From CAZAMB01 sp964486335 (GTDB lineage Bacteria; Planctomycetota; Phycisphaerae; UBA1845): a stretch of DNA of 64,000 nucleotides. Position 1 is the stretch's first letter, and every line of letters starts with the position of its first letter. Shown here piece by piece: positions 26,966-35,564 of the stretch. Both the position numbers and the translations under genes were made by a program. The notes below the pieces were generated by a model, which worked only from the letters and a program-made list of their open reading frames with translations, was not told the DNA's origin and made no database searches. The stretch covers positions 124,001 to 188,000 of the forward strand of contig CAZAMB010000004.1 in NCBI GenBank assembly GCA_964486335.1, read 5' to 3'.

Positions 26966-28699
26966 CTACGGCGTCTGCCCCAGCGGTGCGGGAAGAATCG
27001 GCGGACGACTCTGATCTCGCTGCCGTTTTTCGATTTCAATGGTTGATACCAGAATGCTCGGCGACACCGCCGACACCGGCACCCAACCCGATTCAGCCCC
27101 GCATGATCCGTTGAACACGCCCACGTCATTCCCGGTCGCCACAATCTTCTCGAACGAGGTCAATGGCGTCCCCACGATGTCCGCTCCGCGAATCAACTCA
27201 TCTGGTCGGCCATCGGCGTAAATCCGATACACGACGATCGGCAGCACCTTGAACGACTGCGGACCGCGCCGGCTCGTCGTGGTGAATCCGCCGGAAATGT
27301 CTTCGAACAACAGTCCATACGGTTTGTTCTGCTTCTTGCACTCTTCGATGAGCAACCCCCGAAGCTCGTCAATCGAAACTTGTTTGGTTGATTCAACAAT
27401 CAGATTCGCCTGCCGCGATACCGGGGCAAAACCCGATTGACGTCGCCCGTGCCCGTTGGACTGTGGAATCCGATCCAATGGCCGCCGCGACATCAAAAAA
27501 GTTTTTAACACCCCTTTGTCGACCAGCGTCACATTCCTAGCTGCGACACCCTCGTCATCAAAACCGTAATATCCACGAAGATCGGTATCTCCGATCCGCT
27601 CCCGTGTCGGATCATCCAACACGCTGATGAAATCCGGCAGGACCGCCTGATCAAGTTTCTTGGTAAACGTCTGTCCTTCGGTGACATCCTTCTGCCGATG
27701 CCCCTCGATGCGGTGACCGAAGATCTCATGAAAGAAAACCCCGCTCGCCCGGTTCCGCAGAATCGCGGGTCCGATGTACGGTTCGGCCAACGGCGCCGAA
27801 CGAAGGGCCATGACCTGATCCAGTACCGCCCGAAACTCCTTTTCAATCGTGGCGTCGTCGGGCAAACGGTCCGCTGAAAAAGCGTTGAAGTCTGCTGATT
27901 GATTGAGGTCCATGCCGTCCTCGGCCTTGCTCCCCGCGCTCAGCGTGATCCGGTAGCGTACCTCCGTCGTCTGGAGTCGCGCTCCCTCGCTGTTGACCAG
28001 GTACCGCGTCGCGGCGTACGCGCCGATCGTGACCGCCGATTCGTAGACCTTCGGGTATTCCCTCGCCAGTGTCGAAAGACGGCGTGCTCGCTGGACCCAT
28101 CGCTCCCGATCAAAATCCAGCGTTGCGGGCGCCTCGTGGAACACGTGCGGCTCTTCACGGCTGAAATCGTCCGACTGATCCTCCTCATCCACTTTGACTT
28201 TGAGGTCGGTCTTGATTTGCGTCAGTCGGCGCGCCGCTTGTTTGAAAACGTCGTCCGTATGGTACCACAGCGCGTGCCGGATCGACGTGGCGTCATCCCT
28301 CAAGGCCAGTTCGATGTTTCCGCTGCCCGATGCTTGCGAAGGACCTCCGCCGCGAATCTGGTGCGTGTTGTCAAGCTTGTAGTCGCCCACGCGCAGATCG
28401 ATATTGAGATTTCGGCCGTGATTCCATTGATTTTGCGTGATGGAGCCCAGCGTCGCCGCCACCACCGCCGTCCGCTCATCGTACACGGTGTAGGCAAGAA
28501 AATACGGCTTTGTGCCGTCCTCGGTGACCAGGTGTTCCATGGAATAGGTCAATTCATCGGCAAGGTACTGCATCAGCGCCGCGGGAGGCGATTCCTTCGG
28601 CGCGGCGGTTTGGTTGCCTGCCGCCTGGACTTCGGCACGGCCGCAGACATTGAGGACGAACCACGCCTGAATCAGGATGTTGATCGAACGATGCTTCAT
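26966..28699 (-). CDS. Exported TldD-like metalloprotease
   Basis: 577 residues from the ATG at 28699, supported by GGAAGGGC upstream; the frame continues 13 codons further. A signal peptide (MKHRSINILIQAWFVLNVCGRAEVQA) sends it across the membrane. The TldD zinc motif HExxxH is intact as HEIFGH (324-329) in ASGVFFHEIFGHRIEG, and the downstream GYYGFDDEGV and NGHGRRQSG segments fit the family. TldD with TldE forms a cytoplasmic heterodimer that degrades peptides in E. coli; here both partners carry signal peptides, so the site would be periplasmic. It is the first gene of a minus-strand run. Confidence 0.88.
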   Translation of the reverse strand: MKHRSINILIQAWFVLNVCGRAEVQAAGNQTAAPKESPPAALMQYLADELTYSMEHLVTEDGTKPYFLAYTVYDERTAVVAATLGSITQNQWNHGRNLNIDLRVGDYKLDNTHQIRGGGPSQASGSGNIELALRDDATSIRHALWYHTDDVFKQAARRLTQIKTDLKVKVDEEDQSDDFSREEPHVFHEAPATLDFDRERWVQRARRLSTLAREYPKVYESAVTIGAYAATRYLVNSEGARLQTTEVRYRITLSAGSKAEDGMDLNQSADFNAFSADRLPDDATIEKEFRAVLDQVMALRSAPLAEPYIGPAILRNRASGVFFHEIFGHRIEGHRQKDVTEGQTFTKKLDQAVLPDFISVLDDPTRERIGDTDLRGYYGFDDEGVAARNVTLVDKGVLKTFLMSRRPLDRIPQSNGHGRRQSGFAPVSRQANLIVESTKQVSIDELRGLLIEECKKQNKPYGLLFEDISGGFTTTSRRGPQSFKVLPIVVYRIYADGRPDELIRGADIVGTPLTSFEKIVATGNDVGVFNGSCGAESGWVPVSAVSPSILVSTIEIEKRQRDQSRPPILPAPLGQTP

Positions 28700-28840
28700 C
28701 ACGCGCCCTTCCAGAGGAATCAGAGGTCGCGGCCACAAACCGCCGCACGCATGTTATCGAGGCATTCGTGCATGCTGTAAAGCCGGGTGCGGTTCAAAAG
28801 CCAAGGCGATTGAACGTGACCGGTTGCACACTGAAGTCCC

Positions 28841-28849
28841 GATCCGCTC
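28841..28849 (+). repeat. Left 9-bp target duplication of element A
   Basis: GATCCGCTC directly precedes the inverted terminus of the element at 28850-29002; the same nine bases directly follow its other end at 29003-29011. Confidence 0.65.
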
Positions 28850-29002
28850 GGGTCCGTGACAGTTCCGGCGAGGAATCAATCCGAACCCGGAGCGCGAGCG
28901 ACGGGCCTTGGTTCTCGCGACCTATCATCAGTCAAGGCCCCGCGCTGGCGCTTGGGGTTCGGATGGGCGAAGCGCGCCGCCCGCCGAAAGCGTCACGGAC
29001 CC
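28850..29002 (+). mobile_element. MITE-like element A with 11-bp terminal inverted repeats
   Basis: 153 bases, non-coding. The left end is GGGTCCGTGAC and the right end its exact complement GTCACGGACCC. The ends are flanked by a nine-base direct repeat, the hallmark of transposition. Inside, CCGAACCC (about 28880) and GGGTTCGG (about 28954) are complementary, so the whole element can fold into a long hairpin. A diverged relative lies at 13088-13324. No transposase is encoded, so mobilisation would be in trans. Confidence 0.7.
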
Positions 29003-29011
29003 GATCCGCTC
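29003..29011 (+). repeat. Right 9-bp target duplication of element A
   Basis: GATCCGCTC, identical to and in the same orientation as 28841-28849, immediately outside the right inverted terminus. Confidence 0.65.
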
Positions 29012-29031
29012 TGAAGGGCTACTCGCGCATG

Positions 29032-29070
29032 CAAAAACCCGCCGCGCGGAACGAAATCCACGCGACGGGT
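29032..29070 (-). terminator. Rho-independent terminator for the small lipoprotein gene
   Basis: Read on the minus strand, ACCCGTCGCG and CGCGGCGGGT form a ten-pair stem (one G-U) followed at once by TTTTT. It lies about 30 bases past the stop codon of the gene at 29098-29322. Confidence 0.8.
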
Positions 29071-29097
29071 CTGACGGCTCGATAGAAACGATGAACC

Positions 29098-29322
29098 TTA
29101 GGGCGTCGTTGTCAGCGATGTGCCGGCCGCGTCGTCGTCCGCCAGGCTCAGGAAAAACGCCGAAATCAGCGCCGACGACAGACTCGACGTCGTTTGTTGA
29201 AGCCCTTCCAGAAGCGTGGCACGAACCGCCGGATCGCAACCGCTCAACTGAAAAGCCGAACCGCCGACGGCAAGCACCATCGCACGACGAACCAGACGCG
29301 ACCATCCGTTTTGCTTTTTCAT
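29098..29322 (-). CDS. Small lipoprotein of unknown function
   Basis: 74 residues. GGAG lies seven bases before the ATG. The N terminus is basic (MKKQNGWSRLVRRAM), followed by a hydrophobic segment and an apparent lipobox QLSGC, then DPAVRATLLEGLQQTTSSL and ALISAFFLSLADDD. The coding status is supported by the ribosome-binding site, the signal-like N terminus and a terminator just downstream. I have the impression that similar SGCDP-x-VR short proteins occur in other planctomycetes, but cannot verify that here. Function unknown. Confidence 0.65.
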   Translation of the reverse strand: MKKQNGWSRLVRRAMVLAVGGSAFQLSGCDPAVRATLLEGLQQTTSSLSSALISAFFLSLADDDAAGTSLTTTP

Positions 29323-29789
29323 TCCAATGCTCCTGCACGGGCTTCGGCTGCGAAGCCGGCCAAAGCTCCTGCGAGCCCGACGGGTTCACAGGCAACTTGA
29401 ATACCACCCAACCCGTCCAATCCGATCCATTTCACGGACCCACGCCGCGAGACTTATCGGTTCCTTATACCCATCGGCTGGCATACGGCGACGGTTTAGG
29501 ACACCTCAATCTTTCGGGCCGCACCAACTGTCATTTCAAGTCTGATTCGACAGATGGCGACTTTTTGCTTGTAACGATTTTGTAGCGGATCTCACCGACA
29601 TTCGATCAATCGAGTGCATCCCTAATCCAATGGTAGCAAGCCGCGAACTTTGGTTCGCGCGGATTGCCGCAGAGTCTGCCAAATCATCCGCGACGTTTGC
29701 ACTGGAAACGCTTGACACCCTCGTCAATTCTAACAACTCCATCAACCCAATGATTCGCGAGGCCCTTCAAAGGCGGATTGACGCTAATG
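29323..29789. other. Gene-free stretch containing a copy of dispersed element B
   Basis: 467 bases. A GGCTTCG/CGAAGCC hairpin lies at about 29340-29357, and a diverged copy of element B at 29615-29713. No coding potential was recognised. Confidence 0.45.
29615..29713 (+). repeat. Dispersed palindromic element B, diverged copy
   Basis: About 100 bases matching the reverse complement of 52549-52656. Shared blocks include ATCCAAT.GTAGC.AGCC, GCGAACTT..GTTCGCGCGG, AGAGT.TG, TCATCCGC.ACGTTTGCAC and a final GGAA.GCT. The core CGAACTTTGGTTCG is a hairpin. The terminal inverted repeats present in the other copy are lost here. Confidence 0.65.
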
Positions 29790-30506
29790 TCAAGGAAGGC
29801 TGGTCGCCGTTGCTCCCGTCGCCATCGACCGCCGGACGGCAGCCAGCGGGAAGTTTGGTCCGGGGCAGATGGTCTTGTTGGTGACCGCGCCATGGGTCGT
29901 AACCTTGCTTGGCGGGATTCCGCAATAAAACGACAGGAACCCGACAAGCCGCTGCAACGACTCCATCTGTCTTGGCGTTGGGCGAGTCTTGGTGAAATCA
30001 CCGACAAGGCAGATTCCGACGCCATGCTCGTTGAAATAATTGTTGGGAGTCTTGCAATGGGCGCCGTGCTTTTGCGAATGCCATCGCGTGCCCACTTCCA
30101 CCGCACCGTCGCCGCTGCCGGAGCCGTTGCCGATCACGAAATGGTATCCAAGCCCCTCCCAACCCTTGTCGCGATGGGCTTTGTCAAAACTCTGCGCACT
30201 GCCTCGGGGTGTCGCGCTGTGGTGAATGACGATCGTCGTCCACCGTGGACTGATCTTGCCGGTGGACGGAAACCACCGCGGATCTCCCGCAGGACGCCGA
30301 ACTAGGGGACGAGCAGGCCCTGGTCCGGGTTGCACTTGGGCCGGTGGACGAGGAGGCTGGGAACGCGGCATCGGAGCAGGGCCCGGTCGACGAACCGGTT
30401 CATGGGTGACGCAACCGGTGCCAACGACCGATCCAACAAGAAGGCTCAGAAAAACCTGGCGAATCAACCGCAATCGTCCAACTCCGAGAATCCGCATCGT
30501 CTTCAT
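29790..30506 (-). CDS. Peptidoglycan-recognition-type N-acetylmuramoyl-L-alanine amidase lipoprotein
   Basis: 238 residues. The lipoprotein signal ends SVVGTGC (Cys about 32), then a Pro/Arg-rich linker (about 35-70). The Amidase_2/PGRP domain begins WTTIVIHHSATPRGSAQSFD, with YHFVIGNG, HGVGICLVGDF and the distal zinc ligands in THGAVTNKTICPGPNF (His and Cys, as in T7 lysozyme). It cleaves the lactyl-Ala bond of peptidoglycan and is anchored to a membrane. Divergent from the FlgM-like gene. Confidence 0.88.
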   Translation of the reverse strand: MKTMRILGVGRLRLIRQVFLSLLVGSVVGTGCVTHEPVRRPGPAPMPRSQPPRPPAQVQPGPGPARPLVRRPAGDPRWFPSTGKISPRWTTIVIHHSATPRGSAQSFDKAHRDKGWEGLGYHFVIGNGSGSGDGAVEVGTRWHSQKHGAHCKTPNNYFNEHGVGICLVGDFTKTRPTPRQMESLQRLVGFLSFYCGIPPSKVTTHGAVTNKTICPGPNFPLAAVRRSMATGATATSLP

Positions 30507-30743
30507 AACCTAGCCGTTTATCGGTCAGGATGTCCGCGCTCATCGAGCGAATGTCATGAAATCATACCAGCGATCACGGCCGACGCGAGAACATGCTGCA
30601 AACGGCCACGCCGCCTATGCCGAGAATATCGGAACCGGCTCAATCGCAACGTCGTTTTCGCCGATAGCCCGAAAGAAGGATTCGACGAAACGCTAACACG
30701 GATCGGCGGCGAAATCCTGAACGAAAAAGTGGCAAACCGAACG

Positions 30744-30992
30744 ATGCCCCACCACCGAGTTATCAAGCAAAAAACGGCGACGGCCAACAAGGTTGATCCG
30801 CAATGGTCAAGATGGCTTCAGATGGCTCGCCAAGTGCCCGACATCCGCGCCGACAAGGTGAATCGCACGCGCCGGCTCCTGGTTGATGCCAACCTGGACG
30901 GCGACGACGTGTTGGATATCACCGTGAATCGACTGCTCAACGAACTGGGGGTCTTGTTTCGCAAGCCTGACGACAATACTCCGACCGCTTAA
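30744..30992 (+). CDS. FlgM-like anti-sigma-28 peptide (candidate)
   Basis: 82 residues if the ATG at 30744 is used; the frame is open far upstream, and a GTG at 30729 is equally possible. No strong Shine-Dalgarno sequence decides. The second half reads QVPDIRADKVNRTRRLLVD, then DVLDITVNRLLNELG, which resembles the C-terminal sigma-binding helices of FlgM (V-R-x-D-K-V ... D-x-x-x-x-A-x-x-L-L). If correct it would hold back a flagellar/motility sigma factor; no flagellar genes are in the window. The similarity is judged by eye only. Confidence 0.45.
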   Translation: MPHHRVIKQKTATANKVDPQWSRWLQMARQVPDIRADKVNRTRRLLVDANLDGDDVLDITVNRLLNELGVLFRKPDDNTPTA

Positions 30993-31035
30993 TCGCTTTC
31001 CGCTAGCCATCCAACCGCGATTTCTGGCAGGTGTC

Positions 31036-31782
31036 TCAATTCGGCGCGCGAACGGCGCCGTCTTCCAGGTACATGATTCGACCGCAAACGCCGCAAAGCT
31101 GGACTTCATCTCGCGTAACGAGAGAATTGATAATCTCTAGCGTCACCTTGAGATTGCAGCCGGAACAAGCCCATTCATCACCCTTTGGGCGCAGTTTTAC
31201 GACAGTGGCCATCGCTTCACCCTCATGCCGTTGAGCCGCCCGATCAAACACGGTCAGGACTTTTTCATCTATCGCTAGGGCAATCGACTTGCGGTCCGCC
31301 TTTAAGCGGTCCATTTCAGCTTTTGATTCATTCGCGTAGCTAGCCAGTTGCTGTTCCGCTGTGGCGACATCCTTGAGGGCATTGTCCCTCTCCTCTCGGA
31401 TTTGTGCTCCGACAGCCTTGATTTTCCCTTGGTCTTCCATCATCTGGAGAATTGATGTTTCCAGCTTGGAAGTATCGGCCTTTTCGGTGTTCATGGCCGT
31501 CAGGATCGAAGCGTATTCCTTGTTTGTCTTGGCCTTATTGAGGGCGAGTCGATGTTTGGCGACCGAATCCTCTCTTGAGTTTACTTCGAGCGTCAGAATG
31601 TCGGTTTTGACTTGTTGGGCCTTGGCCGCAGCTTCGTTTTCGGCGAGTCGGGCTTCGATTTGCTTGACGCGGTTTTTCTGTACGGTCACCCGGCGTGTGC
31701 GAGCGTCCAGATTTCGCTGGATCGCCGCGAGCTTCAGCTCCACCTCCTGCAAGCGGCGAAGTTCCGAGATTCGTGGACCCAT
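31036..31782 (-). CDS. C4-type zinc-ribbon coiled-coil hairpin protein
   Basis: 248 residues from the ATG at 31782, giving MGPRISELRRLQEVELKLAA, the usual family start; the frame is open 69 codons further. Residues 5-175 form a long antiparallel coiled coil containing the family's NKEYASILTAMN segment. The C terminus is a four-cysteine zinc ribbon, CSGCNLKVTLEIINSL and LCGVCGRIMYLED. The family (CT398/DUF164-like) is widespread; some members are linked to secretion or flagellar ATPases and others to RNA-related roles, so function is open. Confidence 0.85.
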   Translation of the reverse strand: MGPRISELRRLQEVELKLAAIQRNLDARTRRVTVQKNRVKQIEARLAENEAAAKAQQVKTDILTLEVNSREDSVAKHRLALNKAKTNKEYASILTAMNTEKADTSKLETSILQMMEDQGKIKAVGAQIREERDNALKDVATAEQQLASYANESKAEMDRLKADRKSIALAIDEKVLTVFDRAAQRHEGEAMATVVKLRPKGDEWACSGCNLKVTLEIINSLVTRDEVQLCGVCGRIMYLEDGAVRAPN

Positions 31783-32004
31783 TCGGCGTTCCGTGCAACC
31801 GTTGCCACCGCCCAGCCTCAAGCGGCGTGAACCCTCCATTATGACCGACTCCGCGCAATCTTGCAAATGCCAATTCGTTCTTTGCCCGGGACACTTCCAA
31901 CGCCATCGCGTGAGTGATAAACAATCGGAGGCCGCGCTGGGAGAAATGCGGGCCTCCCCCGGACTTGTCAGGGCCGAGGGCGGTGACACGGTCCCCGCTC
32001 GCGC

Positions 32005-32721
32005 CTAACGAACGCCGCCCCCACCGGGACGGGTTGGCCGCGTGACGGAAACGGTCACGAGAGCTGGTGCACTTCGACGGCCTGTGGCATCGGTTCCGAT
32101 GCAACGAAACGTGACGTCGCCGGCTTCATTGAACACGCCGACCGAGGTACCGGGTACGACCGCGGTCAATTCAGCGAAAGGGCCGTCGAGTTGGTCGATG
32201 GCAAAGGAAACGGCGGGAACCGCACCAGTACTCGTGCAGGTCAAAAGCGTGGACTCACCCTGGGGCAAAGACTGGGGAGCGGCAGTGAGTAACACGGTCG
32301 GCAGTGAGGCCACGATCTGCGTGTGGCAGGTATTCACGACCTGAAACAAGCCGTCGCTTGCGGTCAATCGAAAAACAACCTGCCCGGTCGTCAACGCTTC
32401 AAATGTGGTCGTCGGCTGGGTCGGCTCAACTATCTCCACGGCCGTGGGGGGAAACGCCTCCCAAAGATAGACCGGAATGGCGCCGGGATCGACTTCGTTG
32501 GCTGCAAGTTCGCCCATCGCACCGGGCGCGATCTCGTCGGGACACGACGGTTGGATGGAGATTTTGAAACATCCCGGCCCGCTTGCGAGGCACGCGGTAA
32601 GCAACAACCAAGTCACGCAGCGCCGTCGCCCCGCCGCCACGAAATGGGACAAGCCGCACTTGCCGTCTTTGGTCACGGCAAGCCGTAGCCGTTGTTCAAT
32701 CGAAGAAGACGGGGGATTCAA
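32005..32721 (-). CDS. Ig/PKD-like lipoprotein
   Basis: 238 residues from a TTG at 32721, with AGGAAC upstream; a GTG at residue 28 would give a more compact lipoprotein signal. The lipobox is ASGPGC. The exported part has two beta-sandwich-like segments (about 85-145 and 145-230) with VFRLTASDGLFQVVNTC and VTFRCIGTDATGRRSAPALVTVSV, as in PKD/Ig-like domains. It starts 12 bases after the M1 peptidase stop, so they are probably co-transcribed. No enzymatic motif. Confidence 0.7.
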   Translation of the reverse strand: MNPPSSSIEQRLRLAVTKDGKCGLSHFVAAGRRRCVTWLLLTACLASGPGCFKISIQPSCPDEIAPGAMGELAANEVDPGAIPVYLWEAFPPTAVEIVEPTQPTTTFEALTTGQVVFRLTASDGLFQVVNTCHTQIVASLPTVLLTAAPQSLPQGESTLLTCTSTGAVPAVSFAIDQLDGPFAELTAVVPGTSVGVFNEAGDVTFRCIGTDATGRRSAPALVTVSVTRPTRPGGGGVR

Positions 32722-32733
32722 TCGGGTTGGTTC

Positions 32734-34959
32734 CTAATAGCGCTCCACGCGCAGGGTCTGCGACGGCTCAAAATCCTGTCGAACGCTCGGCATGCCGCCT
32801 TGAAAAATGACCATGCTCTGATCGTAAAACGGAATCAACCTCGCCGAGGGAATCGCTTCCTTCGAATTGGCGTACACAATGGTAACTCCGCCGCCGGAAA
32901 CGCCGGGGTGCCGAACGGTACACAACACCGCGTCTCCCGGTTCATTGTACTCGACGTCGTCAAACTCAAAGCCCCCGTCGGTCCAACGAATGGGAAACTC
33001 GATCGCACTGAGAAATGCGTCGACGGCGGGATCGCGGACGGCCTCGCCAAGGATCAGCACGCACCGCTCGGCCAGATCGGCATCAGGACGAAGGTCCTTG
33101 GGTGACCGTGTCCGACGCTCCGCCACTTTGAAACCCGACAAGAACAAGTCGCAAATCGGTTCATAGTCGTCGGCGGATTCTCCCCAAGGCAGAACGCACG
33201 TTATGGCCGACCCCGATCGCGTCGAAGCCGTTGTCGGCAGAATGGATGCCGGATCGAGTCGCCGAAACAAGTGATAGTCCGGGTCCAGCTCCACCGTATG
33301 AGGCGGGTTTGCAACGGAAACCACGCGCTCGACCGCAGGGCCGGTAAAGGCGACAGACACGTCCTCGACTCCGCCGGGGCCGTTGAAACGAAGCGGAACC
33401 TCAAGATCAAAATCGGAACGATCTTGCACTACATTGACCGCCACGGTCCCTTCCGACGAATTATGGCGGGCCTGTTCTACCGCGAGCACCGGCGCGCCCG
33501 ACTGTCGAACCCATTGCCGGAAGAACGGCGTCAAATCAAGGCCCGAGTTTTTCTCGCAAACGGATCGAATGTCCTCCCAGGAGGCGTATCGTCCGACGAA
33601 CTGGCGGTTGAAATCCTGAATGGCCTTCCAGAACGAATCCTGACCCATCTTCCGAGCGAGCATGTGAAAGACCATCGCACCCTTATCATAGGCGATGGAT
33701 CGCGAACAGCCGTCCTTTTGCCCAAAGGTACCCAGCGGCTTGTCGGACTCGGGCTTGATTCGACTAAGAAAATGCACGTAATTGCGCCGTTTCTTCCTTG
33801 CCTCCGATTCACGATCATCAAGCACAAAGCCGTAATAGTTGGCGCCATAGCTGGCGAGCGCTTCGCACCAGTTTCCGTCGCGTGGATCGACGTGTACGCC
33901 GTTGCCCCACCAGCTGTGAAGAAACTCATGATCGAGATAACCGTGGGTCCGCTGTGACCGCTCGCCCATGTCAATCACGGCGGAGCTAAGCAGCGTAAAG
34001 CAGGGAAACGCAAAGCCGCTACTGAAGAAATTGTCCACGATGGTGTATTGCCTTGCCGGGTAGGTTCCGATCAGCGGCTCATAGCGATCCAGATTGTTCT
34101 TGACGGAATCGATCAGCCCAACCGCATGCTCGGACTGACTCGGCTTGAGATGCACGGCGATTTCAACTCCGCGATGCTGATCACGATGCACCTCGTGCGC
34201 GCCGCCGACCAGCACCATCTCCGTGAGAGGAAAAGGACTGCGCCACGCGATCTTGCCGGTCGCTTCGCCGAGTTGCGAGTCCTTTTCGCCGCCGGCGACC
34301 AATTCGATGCCTTCGACGCGGTCGGTCAGCAAGGTGAAATGGGCCGGCGGCGGTGCAGAATCGCCGTCGCGCGCCGGACGCGGATACCATGACCCGTCGC
34401 CAAGGTAGATGCCGTCATTACCGATATGGGCACGCATCAGAAAATTGTGTATCTCTCCCGGCTTTTCACCGGCGGCCACATCTTGAAACAGCGGTCCGTC
34501 ATAGGTGACGAAAAGCGTCATTGCCTCGGACGGCCGGGCGATCGCGACGACATACTTGCGAACAGCAGGAGGTGAGTCGGCGTCTTCCGCTGTTGGCGCA
34601 AGACCCTTCGGAATTCGCAAGCGACGAAACGATCGAACTTTCGCGCCTGCCCCGCGAACGCCGGTAATTCGCAAGTCCGGGTGGATCTCGAGAGCAAATT
34701 CAGCGGGCCGACGGGGATCGACCGGTTCAACATCTGCCCGTACCAGGTCAATCGTCGCCCGTCCGGTCAGCCGATGGCTCGACGGATCCAGCTGAACCTC
34801 AAGCCGGTATCGATCGGCGTGCATTTTGACCCTCTGGTTGGCCGCACAACCGGTCAAGGTCGGAAAAACGAACACCCCACCGACCCACGCCGCCAACCAC
34901 GGATTTCGCCGCAATGCTGGAAGGACGCCCGATCTCCGCAGGTAGCTTTGCCGATTCAT
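32734..34959 (-). CDS. M1-family aminopeptidase-like lipoprotein
   Basis: 741 residues. The lipoprotein signal ends LTGC (Cys about 38). The N-terminal beta domain of M1 peptidases is followed by the zinc site HEFLH (344-348) and the downstream glutamate in NWCEALASYGA (Glu366). The spacing HExxH-17-E is one short of the canonical 18. The exopeptidase GxMEN motif is replaced by a SGFAFPCFTLLSS segment. The C-terminal 150 residues (about 590-741) are extra and unassigned. It probably degrades peptides outside the cytoplasm. First gene of a two-gene unit with the Ig-like lipoprotein. Confidence 0.85.
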   Translation of the reverse strand: MNRQSYLRRSGVLPALRRNPWLAAWVGGVFVFPTLTGCAANQRVKMHADRYRLEVQLDPSSHRLTGRATIDLVRADVEPVDPRRPAEFALEIHPDLRITGVRGAGAKVRSFRRLRIPKGLAPTAEDADSPPAVRKYVVAIARPSEAMTLFVTYDGPLFQDVAAGEKPGEIHNFLMRAHIGNDGIYLGDGSWYPRPARDGDSAPPPAHFTLLTDRVEGIELVAGGEKDSQLGEATGKIAWRSPFPLTEMVLVGGAHEVHRDQHRGVEIAVHLKPSQSEHAVGLIDSVKNNLDRYEPLIGTYPARQYTIVDNFFSSGFAFPCFTLLSSAVIDMGERSQRTHGYLDHEFLHSWWGNGVHVDPRDGNWCEALASYGANYYGFVLDDRESEARKKRRNYVHFLSRIKPESDKPLGTFGQKDGCSRSIAYDKGAMVFHMLARKMGQDSFWKAIQDFNRQFVGRYASWEDIRSVCEKNSGLDLTPFFRQWVRQSGAPVLAVEQARHNSSEGTVAVNVVQDRSDFDLEVPLRFNGPGGVEDVSVAFTGPAVERVVSVANPPHTVELDPDYHLFRRLDPASILPTTASTRSGSAITCVLPWGESADDYEPICDLFLSGFKVAERRTRSPKDLRPDADLAERCVLILGEAVRDPAVDAFLSAIEFPIRWTDGGFEFDDVEYNEPGDAVLCTVRHPGVSGGGVTIVYANSKEAIPSARLIPFYDQSMVIFQGGMPSVRQDFEPSQTLRVERY

Positions 34960-35211
34960 TGTTTCCGCCTTTCCACTGGGCGATTCCTAACGATTTCCGT
35001 CCGCGACGCAAGTCCCCGTGAGAATCAAGACGATCGAATCGCTAAGCTCCGGTTCGTTCGGTGCAACCCCGGTAGCTCGGAGGGTTGGCCAAAAGGAAGT
35101 TGGTCAAGGGCGGATCGATTGTGTTAGGATGTGGCTTTATGGTCGACCCCGCCATTGCCGCGGCGGGTTGACCGTCATTCGAATTGCGGGCAATGGAACA
35201 AGGAAGTCGGG

Positions 35212-35415
35212 ATGAACAAGAAGAACGATCCAGGGGCCGACCGTTTTCACAAGCGGGAGGAACAGCATAAGACCTACAAGAAGCAACTACCGGGCGAGGA
35301 CGAGGAACCACTCCCTCCGCCAGTGGAACCGATTCACACGGATAAAAAGCCCGGGCGCAACGACCCGTGCAGTTGCGGCAGCGGCAAGAAGTTCAAACAG
35401 TGCTGCGGAAAGTGA
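35212..35415 (+). CDS. SEC-C motif mini-protein
   Basis: 67 residues. The ATG at 35212 follows AAGGA; the open frame extends upstream but without a better start. The N-terminal half is very charged, and the C terminus is the SEC-C zinc-binding motif NDPCSCGSGKKFKQCCGK, found at the end of SecA (where it contacts SecB) and in many small proteins. Its role here may be as a zinc adaptor; unknown. Confidence 0.85.
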   Translation: MNKKNDPGADRFHKREEQHKTYKKQLPGEDEEPLPPPVEPIHTDKKPGRNDPCSCGSGKKFKQCCGK

Positions 35416-35564
35416 ACCGCGACATCTGGTGGCCGGGCGAACGTTCGCCGCCGGACGCTGCGCATTCAAATCCCTTTCCTCGATCGGAAGGTCATGCCGT
35501 GAAGCGCCGTTGACCGGCGTCTCCCTCATCTTGCGCTTCTCAAACGAACGATGATGACCCCGCG

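Noticed and set aside
28908..29585. 225-codon plus-strand frame crossing element A
   Set aside because: It runs through a MITE, a terminator and the antisense of a small lipoprotein; not a plausible protein.
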